Origin: Spongiimicrobium salis
GTDB lineage: Bacteria; Bacteroidota; Bacteroidia; Flavobacteriales; Flavobacteriaceae
Assembly (NCBI RefSeq): GCF_043678055.1
Contig: NZ_JBHEQA010000001.1
Span: 434,001 to 498,000 of the forward strand
Direction: 5' to 3'
Length of the DNA: 64,000 nt
The position numbers and the translations under genes were made by a program. The notes beneath the pieces are model-generated. The model was not told the DNA's origin. It did not search any database and was given only the letters and a program-made list of their open reading frames with translations. Below are positions 43,004-53,487 of this stretch, one piece after another. Positions within the stretch are counted from its first letter, which is position 1. The number at the start of each line of letters is the position of its first letter.

Positions 43004-44728
43004 TTATGCATATTCCTTTTTAAGCCAACCAATGGCACTAAAATGATACATTATTCCCACACTACTTATTAACACACTGGTTATAAACAATGACCCGTAC
43101 ATAGACATATCGGGTTCTAATACATAAAGTAAAATCACATAAATTATTAAGCATACTGCATAGTTCGAAATCAATAAAACCGATTTTCTTTTTTTAATAT
43201 GAGATAACCATAAAACCAATAGACATAGAAAAAACCATGACCATATGGTATGAAGGCAACTCCATAAAATAATAATTGTGGCCTTTGCATAATGATTGTT
43301 CAATACCCATTTAAATTGAAAATTAAAACGCTTTTTATAATGGTAATCTGGTAAGTACATCTCCAGAAAATAGTTATTGTATATTGTTTCACTTGTGTTG
43401 CCTGCTATACTTAATCTAGAATACTCATCATCCTTTGCATTGAAAGTATATTCTCTTGTAAAATCATTAACAATCAGTTTATTTATACTGCGCTCATTAT
43501 TGGAATCATTGGTCTGTATATTCAAGGAAAGTGTATTCTGTGTGGGCCATCTACTCCCAAACGCAAGTAACGATCGAAGAGTAGAATCCTGTTTTGTGGT
43601 AAATGTATCATCAACACAGAAGTCAATGGTCGCTTCAAACTGTTTGGGGCTATCATTGGAAAAACCAGAATTATAGAAGGTAATTGTTGCGGGTTTAGTT
43701 GTAAAATCATATGGCATTATAAAATTCTCTAAAAGCTCACCAATATCTTTTGCCAGAAACTCACCATCATTTAGCACATTGAATTCTGAAAAATTATCCT
43801 GAAAATAGAGTTCAAACAAATTTTTTATTCTTTGAGCACTTTGCAGTTTCTTAGCGTTAGGTGCATTAAAGAGCAGGTAATCCAACTGAATAAGCTTTAC
43901 CTGTTCTATATTTGCGTTTTTTTTTAGTTTATAAAAATCATTCTTGATATTTTCCCTTGAATTGGGGTCATCATGAATTAAATCCGATACAAATATGACA
44001 ACAAGTCGATTCTTTTTTTTAGTTTTCTTTGTAATGGAATCTAATTGGGACAGGGCTCTATCCACACCATCCAAAATTTTACCAAAATTGGTTTGCTGTA
44101 CAGTACTCTTTTTTTCTTCTTGAAACGCAAAAACCTTTTCTATACTTTTTGCATCTCCATTAGCCACTGTCTCCCAATATGTCTTAGAATTTGTATTAGA
44201 CAATCCAATCGGAAGCAACCCCTTATCCTGATGATAGTATACTCCTATACCCAATTCAATTCCATCATATTCTCCATTTCGTGTCATATCCGAAATAGCA
44301 TTGGCCAACAATAATTCCGTAAACTTGGCTTTTTTAATAGTACCGGCCAATTTATTTGTGATGTTCGGATGATTGAAAAATATAGAATCTATAACCGTTT
44401 CCCTAACACTACTTATTTTTCTTGCATCGATCTCAGCTGAATTAGTTTTATCCCAGACAAATAAAAAAGCGAAATCATTATTTTTATTTTCTTCCGTTAT
44501 ATCCAATGGTATTTTTTGAGGAACTTCTCTAGTAATTATAATTTGTTTATTACAAAATGCTACAAGGTTTTTTGGCCATAGAATATTGGACTTATGATCT
44601 CCATTTCTATTTAACACACTAAAACTCATTCCCATAAACACAGCTAAAATGGTAAAACATATGGCAATGACTTCCCAGTGAAAAATGGTGGTAGTCCCAA
44701 GGGATTTTAAGATTTTTCGAAACTGCAT
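43004..44728 (-). CDS. Transmembrane vWA-like protein
   Basis: A 574-residue protein with one N-terminal membrane helix (about 17-38), a large region facing the periplasm and about four hydrophobic segments at the C-terminus (from about 470). The region 75-330 reads like a vWA domain: FAFLFVWDKTNSAEI, with a DxTxS-type metal site, and RLVVIFVSDLIHDDP. The middle (about 345-460) looks like a beta domain. It starts one base after the preceding gene stops, so the two are coupled. Probable partner of the vWA lipoprotein at 53899. Confidence 0.68.
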   Translation of the reverse strand: MQFRKILKSLGTTTIFHWEVIAICFTILAVFMGMSFSVLNRNGDHKSNILWPKNLVAFCNKQIIITREVPQKIPLDITEENKNNDFAFLFVWDKTNSAEIDARKISSVRETVIDSIFFNHPNITNKLAGTIKKAKFTELLLANAISDMTRNGEYDGIELGIGVYYHQDKGLLPIGLSNTNSKTYWETVANGDAKSIEKVFAFQEEKKSTVQQTNFGKILDGVDRALSQLDSITKKTKKKNRLVVIFVSDLIHDDPNSRENIKNDFYKLKKNANIEQVKLIQLDYLLFNAPNAKKLQSAQRIKNLFELYFQDNFSEFNVLNDGEFLAKDIGELLENFIMPYDFTTKPATITFYNSGFSNDSPKQFEATIDFCVDDTFTTKQDSTLRSLLAFGSRWPTQNTLSLNIQTNDSNNERSINKLIVNDFTREYTFNAKDDEYSRLSIAGNTSETIYNNYFLEMYLPDYHYKKRFNFQFKWVLNNHYAKATIIILWSCLHTIWSWFFLCLLVLWLSHIKKRKSVLLISNYAVCLIIYVILLYVLEPDMSMYGSLFITSVLISSVGIMYHFSAIGWLKKEYA

Positions 44729-44729
44729 C

Positions 44730-45410
44730 TTATTCAGCTATAGGTTCTTTAAGAAACTTGCATATCTTACTTCGAATATTTTTTAACACATTACCACTAT
44801 TTTCAGTGGTATTATCTATGGTTTCAATAACTTTAGGCTTCGCATTTGCTTTAATCATTTGATCTAATTTTGTTTCTACCTCCTGTAGCTTTTCGTGAAA
44901 AGGTTCCATTGTTTTTTTGAGAACATATTCATCCATAGTAGTATGCTGCATGATACTATCTGTCTTTACGTGCTGTATCCGCTCTTGTAGATGATTTAAG
45001 AATGCTTGTATTTTGGTATCTATTTTGGAAAAAAGTTGCACTTCGTAGTCACTTTGTTTAATATAATCTGTTCGTAAAAGTGTCTTTTTTACAATCTTCC
45101 ATCGGTTCTCTTGTTGTAGTTCTAAAATCCCTGGAGTTACAGTTTGTATTTGATTACAATTGATATATCTATCCTGAAAACTACAGGCTACATCTATATG
45201 AGCAATTTCTTTTCTTAATATTCTTTGAATGACTTTATGACTTCCTGAAATTATGGTGAAAATGGCTTTTCTTCCGTTACTTCTATCTACCAAAACCTCG
45301 AATATGGCATTTTCTCGTTCAACCGACTTATCTCCCCAAAAATGACCTGCCTCGTCCGGCATTCCAACAAAAAATGGCGTGGCTTTTCTTTCTATATCTT
45401 CTATGTGCAT
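44730..45410 (-). CDS. Soluble protein with shared FW-DK domain and coiled coil
   Basis: A 226-residue protein without membrane segments. Residues 8-115 align with the C-terminal domains of the next two genes: MPDEAGHFWGDK, then AIFEVL, NGRKAIFTII, a CSFQDRYI segment and GILELQQENRWKIV. Here the domain is at the N-terminus. Residues 120-190 form a coiled coil. As the one soluble member it may carry a signal between the membrane-bound members and the cytoskeleton-like NTPases (inference). Confidence 0.65.
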   Translation of the reverse strand: MHIEDIERKATPFFVGMPDEAGHFWGDKSVERENAIFEVLVDRSNGRKAIFTIISGSHKVIQRILRKEIAHIDVACSFQDRYINCNQIQTVTPGILELQQENRWKIVKKTLLRTDYIKQSDYEVQLFSKIDTKIQAFLNHLQERIQHVKTDSIMQHTTMDEYVLKKTMEPFHEKLQEVETKLDQMIKANAKPKVIETIDNTTENSGNVLKNIRSKICKFLKEPIAE

Positions 45411-45572
45411 ATTTGCAGATTTTTTAACTTTTCTTTTTAAATCAAATTCCTCTTAATACTCAATTATCCATACTTTTACTATGACTCTGGAAAAAGAGTT
45501 ATGTTTTATTTCCAATTTTTCAGGCAATCGGCACTTCATTATTGCAGATTAGAAAAAAGCATTTCATTATTC

Positions 45573-46709
45573 TTATTCCACAATTTTTATTCTTAATTTT
45601 TTATCTGGTACGACTCGCCATTTATCACCATCTAAATACAGTTCGCCATCAACTCCTATTTGTTCGATTTTTGTCCCATTTTTGGCATGCTCTACAATTT
45701 CACAAACCGGCTCTAGGTATACAATGTAGTCATGTATAACAGCTTTAATATTCATACTTTCCGTCCAAAAACGAAATGTTGCCTTTTCAAGATTGTCCTT
45801 CATTATTGTCATTTCATAGGTACTTCTATTTTCTGGAGTATCATGAATTTTATCTCGCCAAAAAAAACCTTCTTTATCCGGGAATTGATGGTATACTAAG
45901 GGATAAGACTTTTCTTTAAATGATGAATTTCTTTTTTTCTTTTTCGTTTTAATCATTTCTAAAGCGTTCTCCAGTTCAAGTCCAATTGTTTTGATTTCAC
46001 TCACTACATTAGTAGAAATACCATAGAATTGCATTTTTAGTTGGGCCAATTCTTCTATATCCTTTTTGAAGTTATCGCTATGGCGTTGATCAAAAAACTT
46101 ATTCACCATCTCTTTACTGGAATCTACCACCTCAAGTATAAGCTGCTTATACGTACGTACAGATTCCGAAAGTTTTTTTTCTCCTTGAGCTGTAAGTCTG
46201 TTAAATTTATCTTCCCCAGAATTGGCTAAGGAGGCAAATAAAGTGTCCGAGTATTGTCTAAAATTGGAAGCTTCTTGCTGGTTTTGAGAAATCAATTCAT
46301 GGAATTGATCGGAAAGGAATTCTAACTGTTTTGCACTTTGCACTAATACAGTTTTTAATCTTTCATAATCTGTAATACTTGTTTCCAGTTGGACATTGAT
46401 TTCCGTGAAACGTTGGTTGGTTTTCGCTACCAAATCAACATAATACTGATAGTCTAACTCCAATGCCTTGGTAAACGATTCAAATAATTCTTTTTGATGC
46501 TCTAAAAAAGTAGCATTCGTTAATCCAAGTTTTGCTATTTCCTTTTTGGTATCTACAACTATACTATTAGCCTCGCTTTTCACAAAGTTCAATTGTATTG
46601 TTGTCTCTTTTTTAAACAATTCTAGGTATCGATAAAAATAGATTCCCAAACCAATTTGCATAAATAGTATCAGCAATCCTAAAATAATAATCCAAGGAGA
46701 TTCATTCAT
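45573..46709 (-). CDS. Membrane-anchored coiled-coil protein with shared FW-DK domain
   Basis: A 378-residue protein: one N-terminal membrane helix (about 6-26), a long coiled coil (about 28-250), and a C-terminal domain (about 265-378) with PDKEGFFWRDKIHDTPENRS, KATFRFW, YLEPVCEIVEHA and GELYLDGDKWRVVPD. The domain is almost identical to that of the next gene. The layout suggests a cytoplasmic rod holding the domain away from the membrane. 162 bases separate it from the 44730 gene, the largest gap within the operon. Confidence 0.68.
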   Translation of the reverse strand: MNESPWIIILGLLILFMQIGLGIYFYRYLELFKKETTIQLNFVKSEANSIVVDTKKEIAKLGLTNATFLEHQKELFESFTKALELDYQYYVDLVAKTNQRFTEINVQLETSITDYERLKTVLVQSAKQLEFLSDQFHELISQNQQEASNFRQYSDTLFASLANSGEDKFNRLTAQGEKKLSESVRTYKQLILEVVDSSKEMVNKFFDQRHSDNFKKDIEELAQLKMQFYGISTNVVSEIKTIGLELENALEMIKTKKKKRNSSFKEKSYPLVYHQFPDKEGFFWRDKIHDTPENRSTYEMTIMKDNLEKATFRFWTESMNIKAVIHDYIVYLEPVCEIVEHAKNGTKIEQIGVDGELYLDGDKWRVVPDKKLRIKIVE

Positions 46710-46720
46710 TCTGGGCAGTG

Positions 46721-48274
46721 TTAAACGATCTTTATTTTTAATTTTTTATCTGGTACGACTCGCCATTTATTACCATCTAAATACAGTTCGCCATCGTCTC
46801 CAATCTGTTGTATCTCCCTCCCCCCCTCAGAATGCGCTACAAGTTCACAAACTGGCTCTAAAAATTTATCATACTTATTTATTGCTGCATTTATGTTTTT
46901 ACTTTCTTTCCAAAAACGAAATGTTGCCCTTTCAGGATTCCCCTTCATTAATGTCATTTCATAGGTACTTCTATTTTCTGGAGTATCATGAATTTTATCT
47001 CGCCAAAAAAAACCTTCTTTAGTGGGTCCGTATAAATATAAGTAAGTAAGAGCTGGAGTTTCATCCAATATTTCCTCTTTTTGATATGGGTTATTCTGTT
47101 GAGCATTTATATTTTCTTCTCTTGAAGTAATTTGCTTTTCCAAATCTGCGAACAATTCATCTCTTTTTAGCTTTATCTTTTCTTTCCAAGTAGTTTTAGA
47201 AAAAGTCTCATTAATCGAATTTTCCTGTATAAATTCTTTTTTGTATTTGTCAGTAGTTTCTTGGACAACCTCTCTACGTAATTTTTTAAATTGACGAACA
47301 AAATTTTCGATATCGAACATCTCATTAATTAGTTTTAAAACATTCTGTCCCGAAATAAAACTACTCTCTGAGATTGTTTCCGATATCACTTTAATTTCTT
47401 CACATATCTCTTCTATATTTGCAAGTGATTTTTCTACAGGTTTCATCTCTATTTCTGACCATTTCCTCCTCTCCTTTTCAAATGAAGTTTGAAGCTTACT
47501 TATTACATTTTCGAATTCAGGCATCAATTTTTCATAAAGATGATCAGTCTTCCCGCCAACTTCCATATTATTCTTAGTTTTAAACTTTTCATCTACTATT
47601 CTTTTTATATATAAGCCTATTCCTATAATTAACAGTAAACTAAAAAAAAGCAAAAGATCAACAATGCCACTCAGTTTTTCATCCAAGTCTGTTAATTTTG
47701 CCTGACTGTTTCCTTCTAGCACTTTCAACTGAGTCTGAACATTCTTTATTAGAGTATCATTATTTGTTGAGGGGTTACTTGGTTGATTATTATCGCCAGA
47801 AGTATATGTATTCTCAAAGTTTTTTTTAAAAATAGAATCCAATAACGCTTTATCATCTTTTCTACTCGTATTAACCAATTGTTTTTTCGAATACGCGATT
47901 AAGAGCTTAATAAAATTACGATATAGTACCTTACTTGCTTTTTCTGCATCCTTAATAACAGCATTCCTAATATTCTGCTTGGTATTCTCGAAAATCTTAG
48001 CTATTTCAATATTTGGTCCAAGTTTAGTAGCTTCAAGTGCATCTTTAAGGTCCTTTTCTGCTCCGATACTTGACTCACCGTATACGCAGGTGTTACAATC
48101 AAACTTATTTATGCTATGATCTGTCTTTTCCAAAAGAAATTTTGCAAAAAGACAATTGATTTTATCACCGGCTTGAGTAAATTTCGGTTTACTAAACGTA
48201 ATCTCTTCATTATCCGGAGCCATTACTAAGAAATTACCTATTATGGCACAAAAAAATAAATACTTTACTTTCAT
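46721..48274 (-). CDS. Transmembrane protein with periplasmic part, coiled coil and shared FW-DK domain
   Basis: A 517-residue protein: signal-like start (YLFFCAIIGNFLVMAPDN), a periplasmic helical part with two Cys (DCNTCVYG near residue 60), a membrane helix about residues 210-230 (IVDLLLFFSLLLIIGIGLYI), a cytoplasmic coiled coil, and the C-terminal domain KEGFFWRDKIHDTPENRS ... GELYLDGNKWRVVPD. The two-sided layout is that of a sensor. Its last ~100 codons are near identical in DNA to those of the 45573 gene, which suggests recent duplication or gene conversion. Confidence 0.68.
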   Translation of the reverse strand: MKVKYLFFCAIIGNFLVMAPDNEEITFSKPKFTQAGDKINCLFAKFLLEKTDHSINKFDCNTCVYGESSIGAEKDLKDALEATKLGPNIEIAKIFENTKQNIRNAVIKDAEKASKVLYRNFIKLLIAYSKKQLVNTSRKDDKALLDSIFKKNFENTYTSGDNNQPSNPSTNNDTLIKNVQTQLKVLEGNSQAKLTDLDEKLSGIVDLLLFFSLLLIIGIGLYIKRIVDEKFKTKNNMEVGGKTDHLYEKLMPEFENVISKLQTSFEKERRKWSEIEMKPVEKSLANIEEICEEIKVISETISESSFISGQNVLKLINEMFDIENFVRQFKKLRREVVQETTDKYKKEFIQENSINETFSKTTWKEKIKLKRDELFADLEKQITSREENINAQQNNPYQKEEILDETPALTYLYLYGPTKEGFFWRDKIHDTPENRSTYEMTLMKGNPERATFRFWKESKNINAAINKYDKFLEPVCELVAHSEGGREIQQIGDDGELYLDGNKWRVVPDKKLKIKIV

Positions 48275-48277
48275 CTT

Positions 48278-51200
48278 CTAATTCCTATATTTATTAGACT
48301 CATCCTCATTAACCAGTACTTTAGAAAAATGAAAAATCATTTCAATAATCGGATAGAAAAACAAGGTTTCCGAGAATTCATCAACTCCTTCTTGATTGAT
48401 TTTATTGTTAATTGCCGTTCTAATGGAACTCCGTATCCTATTCTTATTACTAAAATATTCACGGAGTTTTTTTCTGTTGAATGTTTTGGACAGACCAAAA
48501 GAATCTGTAAAATCTACCTCAAACCAAAGTTCGTTGAACATCATATCGATAAAAGCACAAACGTTCTCAACAACCGTATCGATTAGATCTTCTTCCGAAT
48601 CTCTAATTGTACTATAACCATAGTCTGCCAATTCCCGTTTACCTTTAAGCAAAGTATTGGCATCTCCAAATCCAATTTTAAAATTTCGCTCATCACTATT
48701 CTTTTGTCCTTTAATAGTCTGCAAGCCCTTTATGCCTCCTTCTGCCGTTGCTTTTTTGGGGTCTGCCAAAATTTCCAAATCAATTTCTTCTTCATTTTCT
48801 GCATCAAAAACATGGCTAAATATTTTTGATACCATTTCGGACATGCCTTGATACCTATTTAAATCCAAATCTCTATTAGTAATGGATACTAGGCGAGCAC
48901 CATTGCCACTTAGTCCAATTTTGTGAGGAATCTCATAGCCTCCCATTTTCATAAGTTGAGCCGCATGATAAAAAATGGCGGCATTATGCAATAAAAAAAG
49001 TACTTGAAAGTCTTCATCCAATTTTAGGCGATCTCGAAACTCCTTTAAGCGGAAGAAATAGCTAATCATATCAGTAGATAGTAGCCCTTCGGACCCATCA
49101 ATTCCATGAATAATTTTTTTGGCTTTTATATCGTTTTGAAATTCTTGAAGTAATATATGTTTGTACTTGATATAAAAACCATTGTCTTTACCATTACCTT
49201 TATTCAATCCACCATTGAACAGGGCATTTCCTGCAAAACGAAAAGAAGTAGTCAATGATGGCTTATCATCTTTAAAAATTAGGATATCTGTTGTTCCTCC
49301 TCCAATATCAATATTCAAATAAATTTTTCCAGCACCGTAGGCTTTTACCTGTCCAAAAAAAGGTGCCCATGACTCTGTAATAGAGGTAATTCTTTTAGTT
49401 TTAGTTGTGCTTTTACCGAAATATTTTTCATAGACTGAATTCCAAATTTCGTCAAAAGCATTTCGCTGCCTCGTTCCCATACTTAGCGGTTTAAACCAAA
49501 TAAGTTCAGTAAGTTCAGGATTTAATCCCTTACTTATTATTTTGTTCCGTGCCATCCACACCAATTGATCAATAAAAAGGCGCAACCTATTTTTAGCCGC
49601 ATTATCCCCTATTGTAGAAAAATCCCATTTTAAGTTGGAATATAAATTATCTAAAGCTACTCCTTGTCCCGAATTTGTTCTTAATTCTTCCATTCCATAG
49701 GCGAATGGGATATTAATATTGGTCAAACTACGTAAAGTCTCTAATCTCGTAGTATCTGTATCATTATCTTCGTTAATCACCGTTGGAATGGGAAAAGTAT
49801 ACTCCCCCGCTGATCCAATTAAAGAAGGGAGAAATTCTGCCAATTGAGGAACACTAAAATCATCAATATTCTTTGAATTAAAATTATATTGTTCACTTCC
49901 ATTAAATTCATATTCTGGTTTGTGCAAAAATGCCAAGTGAAGCCCTTCTCCTTTAGATGATTCATTATAGGTATCCAATTCAAATAAGTAGTCTTTATTG
50001 GTAGCGCAGACAACATGCGTACTACTGGTACCAATATCGAAAGCGACCATGGACTTCGTATTTTCAACAATGGGCGTTATCCTTTTACTAAAAAGAGGAA
50101 AGACTATACCTTGTGCCACTACATTTTTAGTATTAATTTTTAGGGAAATCAAATCAAAGCTTACGTCATCATTATGAATAACCGTTCCTTGGGTTTCATT
50201 ATAATCAAATACAGACAACTCGGTATATTTAGAAACATAATTCTGGTTTTCCTCTTTACGGGTACGTATAAATTCATCTTTAATGTTTACGTAAGTATTT
50301 TTATTCGTTTCCTTGTTCTCCCTGAAAAACTCGGAATTAACCATTACATCAGTATCGTAATATTGTACTATTTTATATTGATCGTTGTACCGAGTATTGT
50401 CCACTTTTATAAAAGGATAAATACCTAATCCCAATGAGGTCCCTACTATAGCTCCATTTCTATTCTCGCCTCCTTTTATACTGGGCTCACTAGATTTCAC
50501 ATACAATTTCTCGTAAGTAATACTCCCACTCCCATTATCACCTAGTACGGGAATACGTAGTTGCACAGTAATAGCACCACTACCTAAACACTCTATAAAA
50601 AGCTGCTCTTTAAGATCTTCTACCGTAAAATATCTGAAATATGTGGGTTTTAATGGCAGTAGTATATTTTTAAGGTTTGAGGTATCATATCCCTGATCGC
50701 CAAAAGCCCAAAAACATTCTTCATTAATATCATAGGATAGCTGAATGATATGATCAGCCAACACATCCCCTAATTGTAGATAAGGATATGATATGTTGGT
50801 TCCGGGAATCTTTCTTTCTTCAATAGCAACCTCTAAATCTTTCCGAAGGTCAATATCTTCTTCCAAAGGGCCATCGAATAAATTCCAATGTTTTTTCTTG
50901 GAACCTTCAATTAAAGCCAACGGATAGCTCGTCAAGTTTTTAGAAGATCGAATCCTATAATCACTCACATTTAGTTTACCTTCTATTTCGGCTACCTTAA
51001 TAGGCTTATATTTGTATTGTGTTTTTTCTAATGCTCCAAGGAGATAGATGGGAGCATTACCGATATTCAACAAATCGTATTTTGCTATATATTCTTCTGG
51101 CAACTCACTCATATTGTTTAACTTATCCACTACCTGGTTAAGTTCTTTGTTATTTCTTACCGTATTATTATTATTCCTATAGACATTTAACTCTGGAAAT

Positions 51201-51922
51201 GCCGTTTGCACACCGGGGCTTTGACTAAAAAATATGTTTAAGAAAATCTGAAACTCTAAATCCCGCCGATAAAGCGGAATATTTTCACTAAAAAATTCCT
51301 TGCCATCGAGTTTTTTTATTTTTGGCAAGCTAATTTCCCTATTCATAAAGAAACCACTTAAGGGAGATCCCCCGGCCAGAATACGATCCTTATAAAAAAT
51401 TAAGATAAACTGATCGAAAGCCTTTTTTTCACCTACTCCTGATGGCATGTTGTTAAAACGTTTTCCCTGACTATAATTATGCCCATATACTTCCAATGTT
51501 TTAGCAAAAGTGACTTGTCCTTGCGCCTTACTTTCCTTAAGCTTCTCCAGTTCATCATCATCCCATGTTTTTATGACGATACTGCCTTTTAGTGATAGTA
51601 TTTCATACGAATACAGTAATTCATAGATATCAAGGCAATCCGATATAACCTTATGATAAGTAGAAGTCCCGTCCAACACTTTTTTTAGATTGTCCTGTGC
51701 TTTTTCCGCTTCTGCGAAGTTGCTATTAACCTCGGAAAAAGCGGTTACAAACAGATGCATTTGAGCATATGGAGAAGGTATAGACGTTACGGGTACATCT
51801 ACATTTTCCATATTGTCTATAATTTTAGTGATCCCTTCATCATTAAAAGGGTTGCCATCATACGCATTCCAAAGCAATGCTGCAGTAGTCTGATTTTTAA
51901 CTGAACTTATTTTGGTTGCCAT
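48278..51922 (-). CDS. Large actin/Hsp70-fold ATPase
   Basis: A 1214-residue protein. The first ~620 residues match nothing I recognise. Then come the motifs of the actin/Hsp70/sugar-kinase ATPase fold: phosphate 1 VAFDIGTSSTHVV with D629, phosphate 2 YLNIDIGGGTTDILIF with D872, and the adenosine motif IGLSGNGARL near residue 1003. Size and layout resemble SrfB-type proteins, but I cannot confirm this by eye. It lies 12 bases after the tubulin-like gene, so two NTPases of cytoskeletal fold are coupled. The ATPase may power or gate assembly. Confidence 0.78.
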   Translation of the reverse strand: MATKISSVKNQTTAALLWNAYDGNPFNDEGITKIIDNMENVDVPVTSIPSPYAQMHLFVTAFSEVNSNFAEAEKAQDNLKKVLDGTSTYHKVISDCLDIYELLYSYEILSLKGSIVIKTWDDDELEKLKESKAQGQVTFAKTLEVYGHNYSQGKRFNNMPSGVGEKKAFDQFILIFYKDRILAGGSPLSGFFMNREISLPKIKKLDGKEFFSENIPLYRRDLEFQIFLNIFFSQSPGVQTAFPELNVYRNNNNTVRNNKELNQVVDKLNNMSELPEEYIAKYDLLNIGNAPIYLLGALEKTQYKYKPIKVAEIEGKLNVSDYRIRSSKNLTSYPLALIEGSKKKHWNLFDGPLEEDIDLRKDLEVAIEERKIPGTNISYPYLQLGDVLADHIIQLSYDINEECFWAFGDQGYDTSNLKNILLPLKPTYFRYFTVEDLKEQLFIECLGSGAITVQLRIPVLGDNGSGSITYEKLYVKSSEPSIKGGENRNGAIVGTSLGLGIYPFIKVDNTRYNDQYKIVQYYDTDVMVNSEFFRENKETNKNTYVNIKDEFIRTRKEENQNYVSKYTELSVFDYNETQGTVIHNDDVSFDLISLKINTKNVVAQGIVFPLFSKRITPIVENTKSMVAFDIGTSSTHVVCATNKDYLFELDTYNESSKGEGLHLAFLHKPEYEFNGSEQYNFNSKNIDDFSVPQLAEFLPSLIGSAGEYTFPIPTVINEDNDTDTTRLETLRSLTNINIPFAYGMEELRTNSGQGVALDNLYSNLKWDFSTIGDNAAKNRLRLFIDQLVWMARNKIISKGLNPELTELIWFKPLSMGTRQRNAFDEIWNSVYEKYFGKSTTKTKRITSITESWAPFFGQVKAYGAGKIYLNIDIGGGTTDILIFKDDKPSLTTSFRFAGNALFNGGLNKGNGKDNGFYIKYKHILLQEFQNDIKAKKIIHGIDGSEGLLSTDMISYFFRLKEFRDRLKLDEDFQVLFLLHNAAIFYHAAQLMKMGGYEIPHKIGLSGNGARLVSITNRDLDLNRYQGMSEMVSKIFSHVFDAENEEEIDLEILADPKKATAEGGIKGLQTIKGQKNSDERNFKIGFGDANTLLKGKRELADYGYSTIRDSEEDLIDTVVENVCAFIDMMFNELWFEVDFTDSFGLSKTFNRKKLREYFSNKNRIRSSIRTAINNKINQEGVDEFSETLFFYPIIEMIFHFSKVLVNEDESNKYRN

Positions 51923-51934
51923 ATTTTTTTATTA

Positions 51935-53470
51935 TTAATTATTGAACCTTGTTTCATAAATATTTTCGACCATAGCGTGTAACAGGCTAAGAAAGTTTGA
52001 TGCTATAGCATCCTTACTGTCTTTAGATTCCAATTTATCTGCCATGTGATTTAGAATGGTATCCGGGTCTATATTATCTCTTTTAAAAGTGCTATTCGAT
52101 CGCACAGGTTTGATGTCCCTCACAATATTAAAAAGCGCATCTTTTCTAGATAAATCCAGTTCTATGCCTGCTGAAGGTTGTTCTTTTAACTCCTCCTCAT
52201 TGGAGATGTTAAGATTAAAGGGAACAAATTTTCTAGCATGAACGTCCAAGCCCATTTCATAGAGCCAACGATAAAAATAGGTGCTGGCAAAATGGTATAG
52301 CCCATTAACAAAAGTGCTCTCTGCAAAATTACCTGGAGTCTCCAAGGTTCTATGCCATGTCATTCTACGATCTTTTAGTGCTTTTTTCAGGAAATTGGTA
52401 TTGTATAGATTAAAGTACATGAACTTAATCAGGGATTTAACCATGGTATCCTTACTACCCCCCAGGTGATTTAAATCCAAAATACTAGCATCATTTTCAA
52501 CTCCAAACTCGAAGTACTTTATAGGTTTTTCCAGCATATTCCGCGTTTCCGCCTTCTTATCATAATTCAGAAATTTCAATATGGACAACGCCGAAGCAAA
52601 TTCGATAAAATTGGCTGGGTTTTTTTGTTGGGTTCCCCCATCATTATTCTCATAGGAACTCCTGCGATAATCCCCAATGTAGAAGAGAGCATCAAGGTTT
52701 TTTGTAAGGTACCGGTTATAATAAGTAAGGGCCGCCTTGGTTTTGGTTACAAAAGTATTTGAATTGATGGCACTTTCCCCTGTATCGTATTTGGATTTAT
52801 CCACCTCAAAATAAGGCATCAAGGAAATACCACCAATTATAGCTTCTTTAATATACTTCGCATTGGGAAGATTACTGGTTTCATCCCTAAATAAATTTAA
52901 CAATAGTGGAAAACCGGCTGCCCCCGTACCCCCAAATATGGAACTGAGAATAAAGATGCGATCCCCAGATTGGATTTTTTGAGCAAATTCCCGAAACCCT
53001 TTTGTATTTACTACATCCCTTAAAACAATACTGCCCACATTGGGAGAACCTAAAAACCCTTTCTCCAAATTCATATGTAGGGCTTTTGTTCCAAAAAGTA
53101 ATTCTACCAATGCTTTTGTTTTACTTAATTCGTTCGACGGAAGAGTGGTATACTCTATCATCTTCGCTAAAGTTTCGTATGTGGAACCACTAATATTTAA
53201 TTCTTTAGGTTCATCTATTTGTGTTCGGAAAAACTTAGTATTGTTTTCATCCTCGACTGTGGCATCTTTAAAAGCAGCACTTCTGATTTTATTGTATAAT
53301 TTAATTGTATCTCGGAAATGGTTAAGATCGCCATTGTTAACATCGGTATCTATTATCATTGGCACAATACGTTCCGTATTAGCATACACGCCAGATGCTA
53401 ATAACATGGTTAGGGATTTTAATATTCTAGAACCTGAGCCCCCAATACCGAAAACATATAATTTGGACAT
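51935..53470 (-). CDS. Tubulin/FtsZ-like GTPase
   Basis: A 511-residue protein with the tubulin-fold marks: an N-terminal nucleotide loop FGIGGSGSRIL (residues 7-17) and the signature loop IFGGTGAAGFPL (G180, G181, T182, G183), a variant of GGGTG(S/T)G. The middle and C-terminal parts are more diverged than in FtsZ or TubZ, so it fits the broad prokaryotic tubulin-like group (Tubulin_2 type). No cell-division genes are near. It lies between a small membrane protein and the actin-fold ATPase. Whether it polymerises cannot be read from sequence. Confidence 0.8.
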   Translation of the reverse strand: MSKLYVFGIGGSGSRILKSLTMLLASGVYANTERIVPMIIDTDVNNGDLNHFRDTIKLYNKIRSAAFKDATVEDENNTKFFRTQIDEPKELNISGSTYETLAKMIEYTTLPSNELSKTKALVELLFGTKALHMNLEKGFLGSPNVGSIVLRDVVNTKGFREFAQKIQSGDRIFILSSIFGGTGAAGFPLLLNLFRDETSNLPNAKYIKEAIIGGISLMPYFEVDKSKYDTGESAINSNTFVTKTKAALTYYNRYLTKNLDALFYIGDYRRSSYENNDGGTQQKNPANFIEFASALSILKFLNYDKKAETRNMLEKPIKYFEFGVENDASILDLNHLGGSKDTMVKSLIKFMYFNLYNTNFLKKALKDRRMTWHRTLETPGNFAESTFVNGLYHFASTYFYRWLYEMGLDVHARKFVPFNLNISNEEELKEQPSAGIELDLSRKDALFNIVRDIKPVRSNSTFKRDNIDPDTILNHMADKLESKDSKDAIASNFLSLLHAMVENIYETRFNN

Positions 53471-53487
53471 ATCTTTTTTTTAAATGA

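Noticed and set aside
45573..48274. Zorya-like motor pair (ZorA/ZorB)
   Set aside because: The coiled-coil membrane proteins lack the multi-helix MotA-type core and there is no MotB-like peptidoglycan-binding domain.
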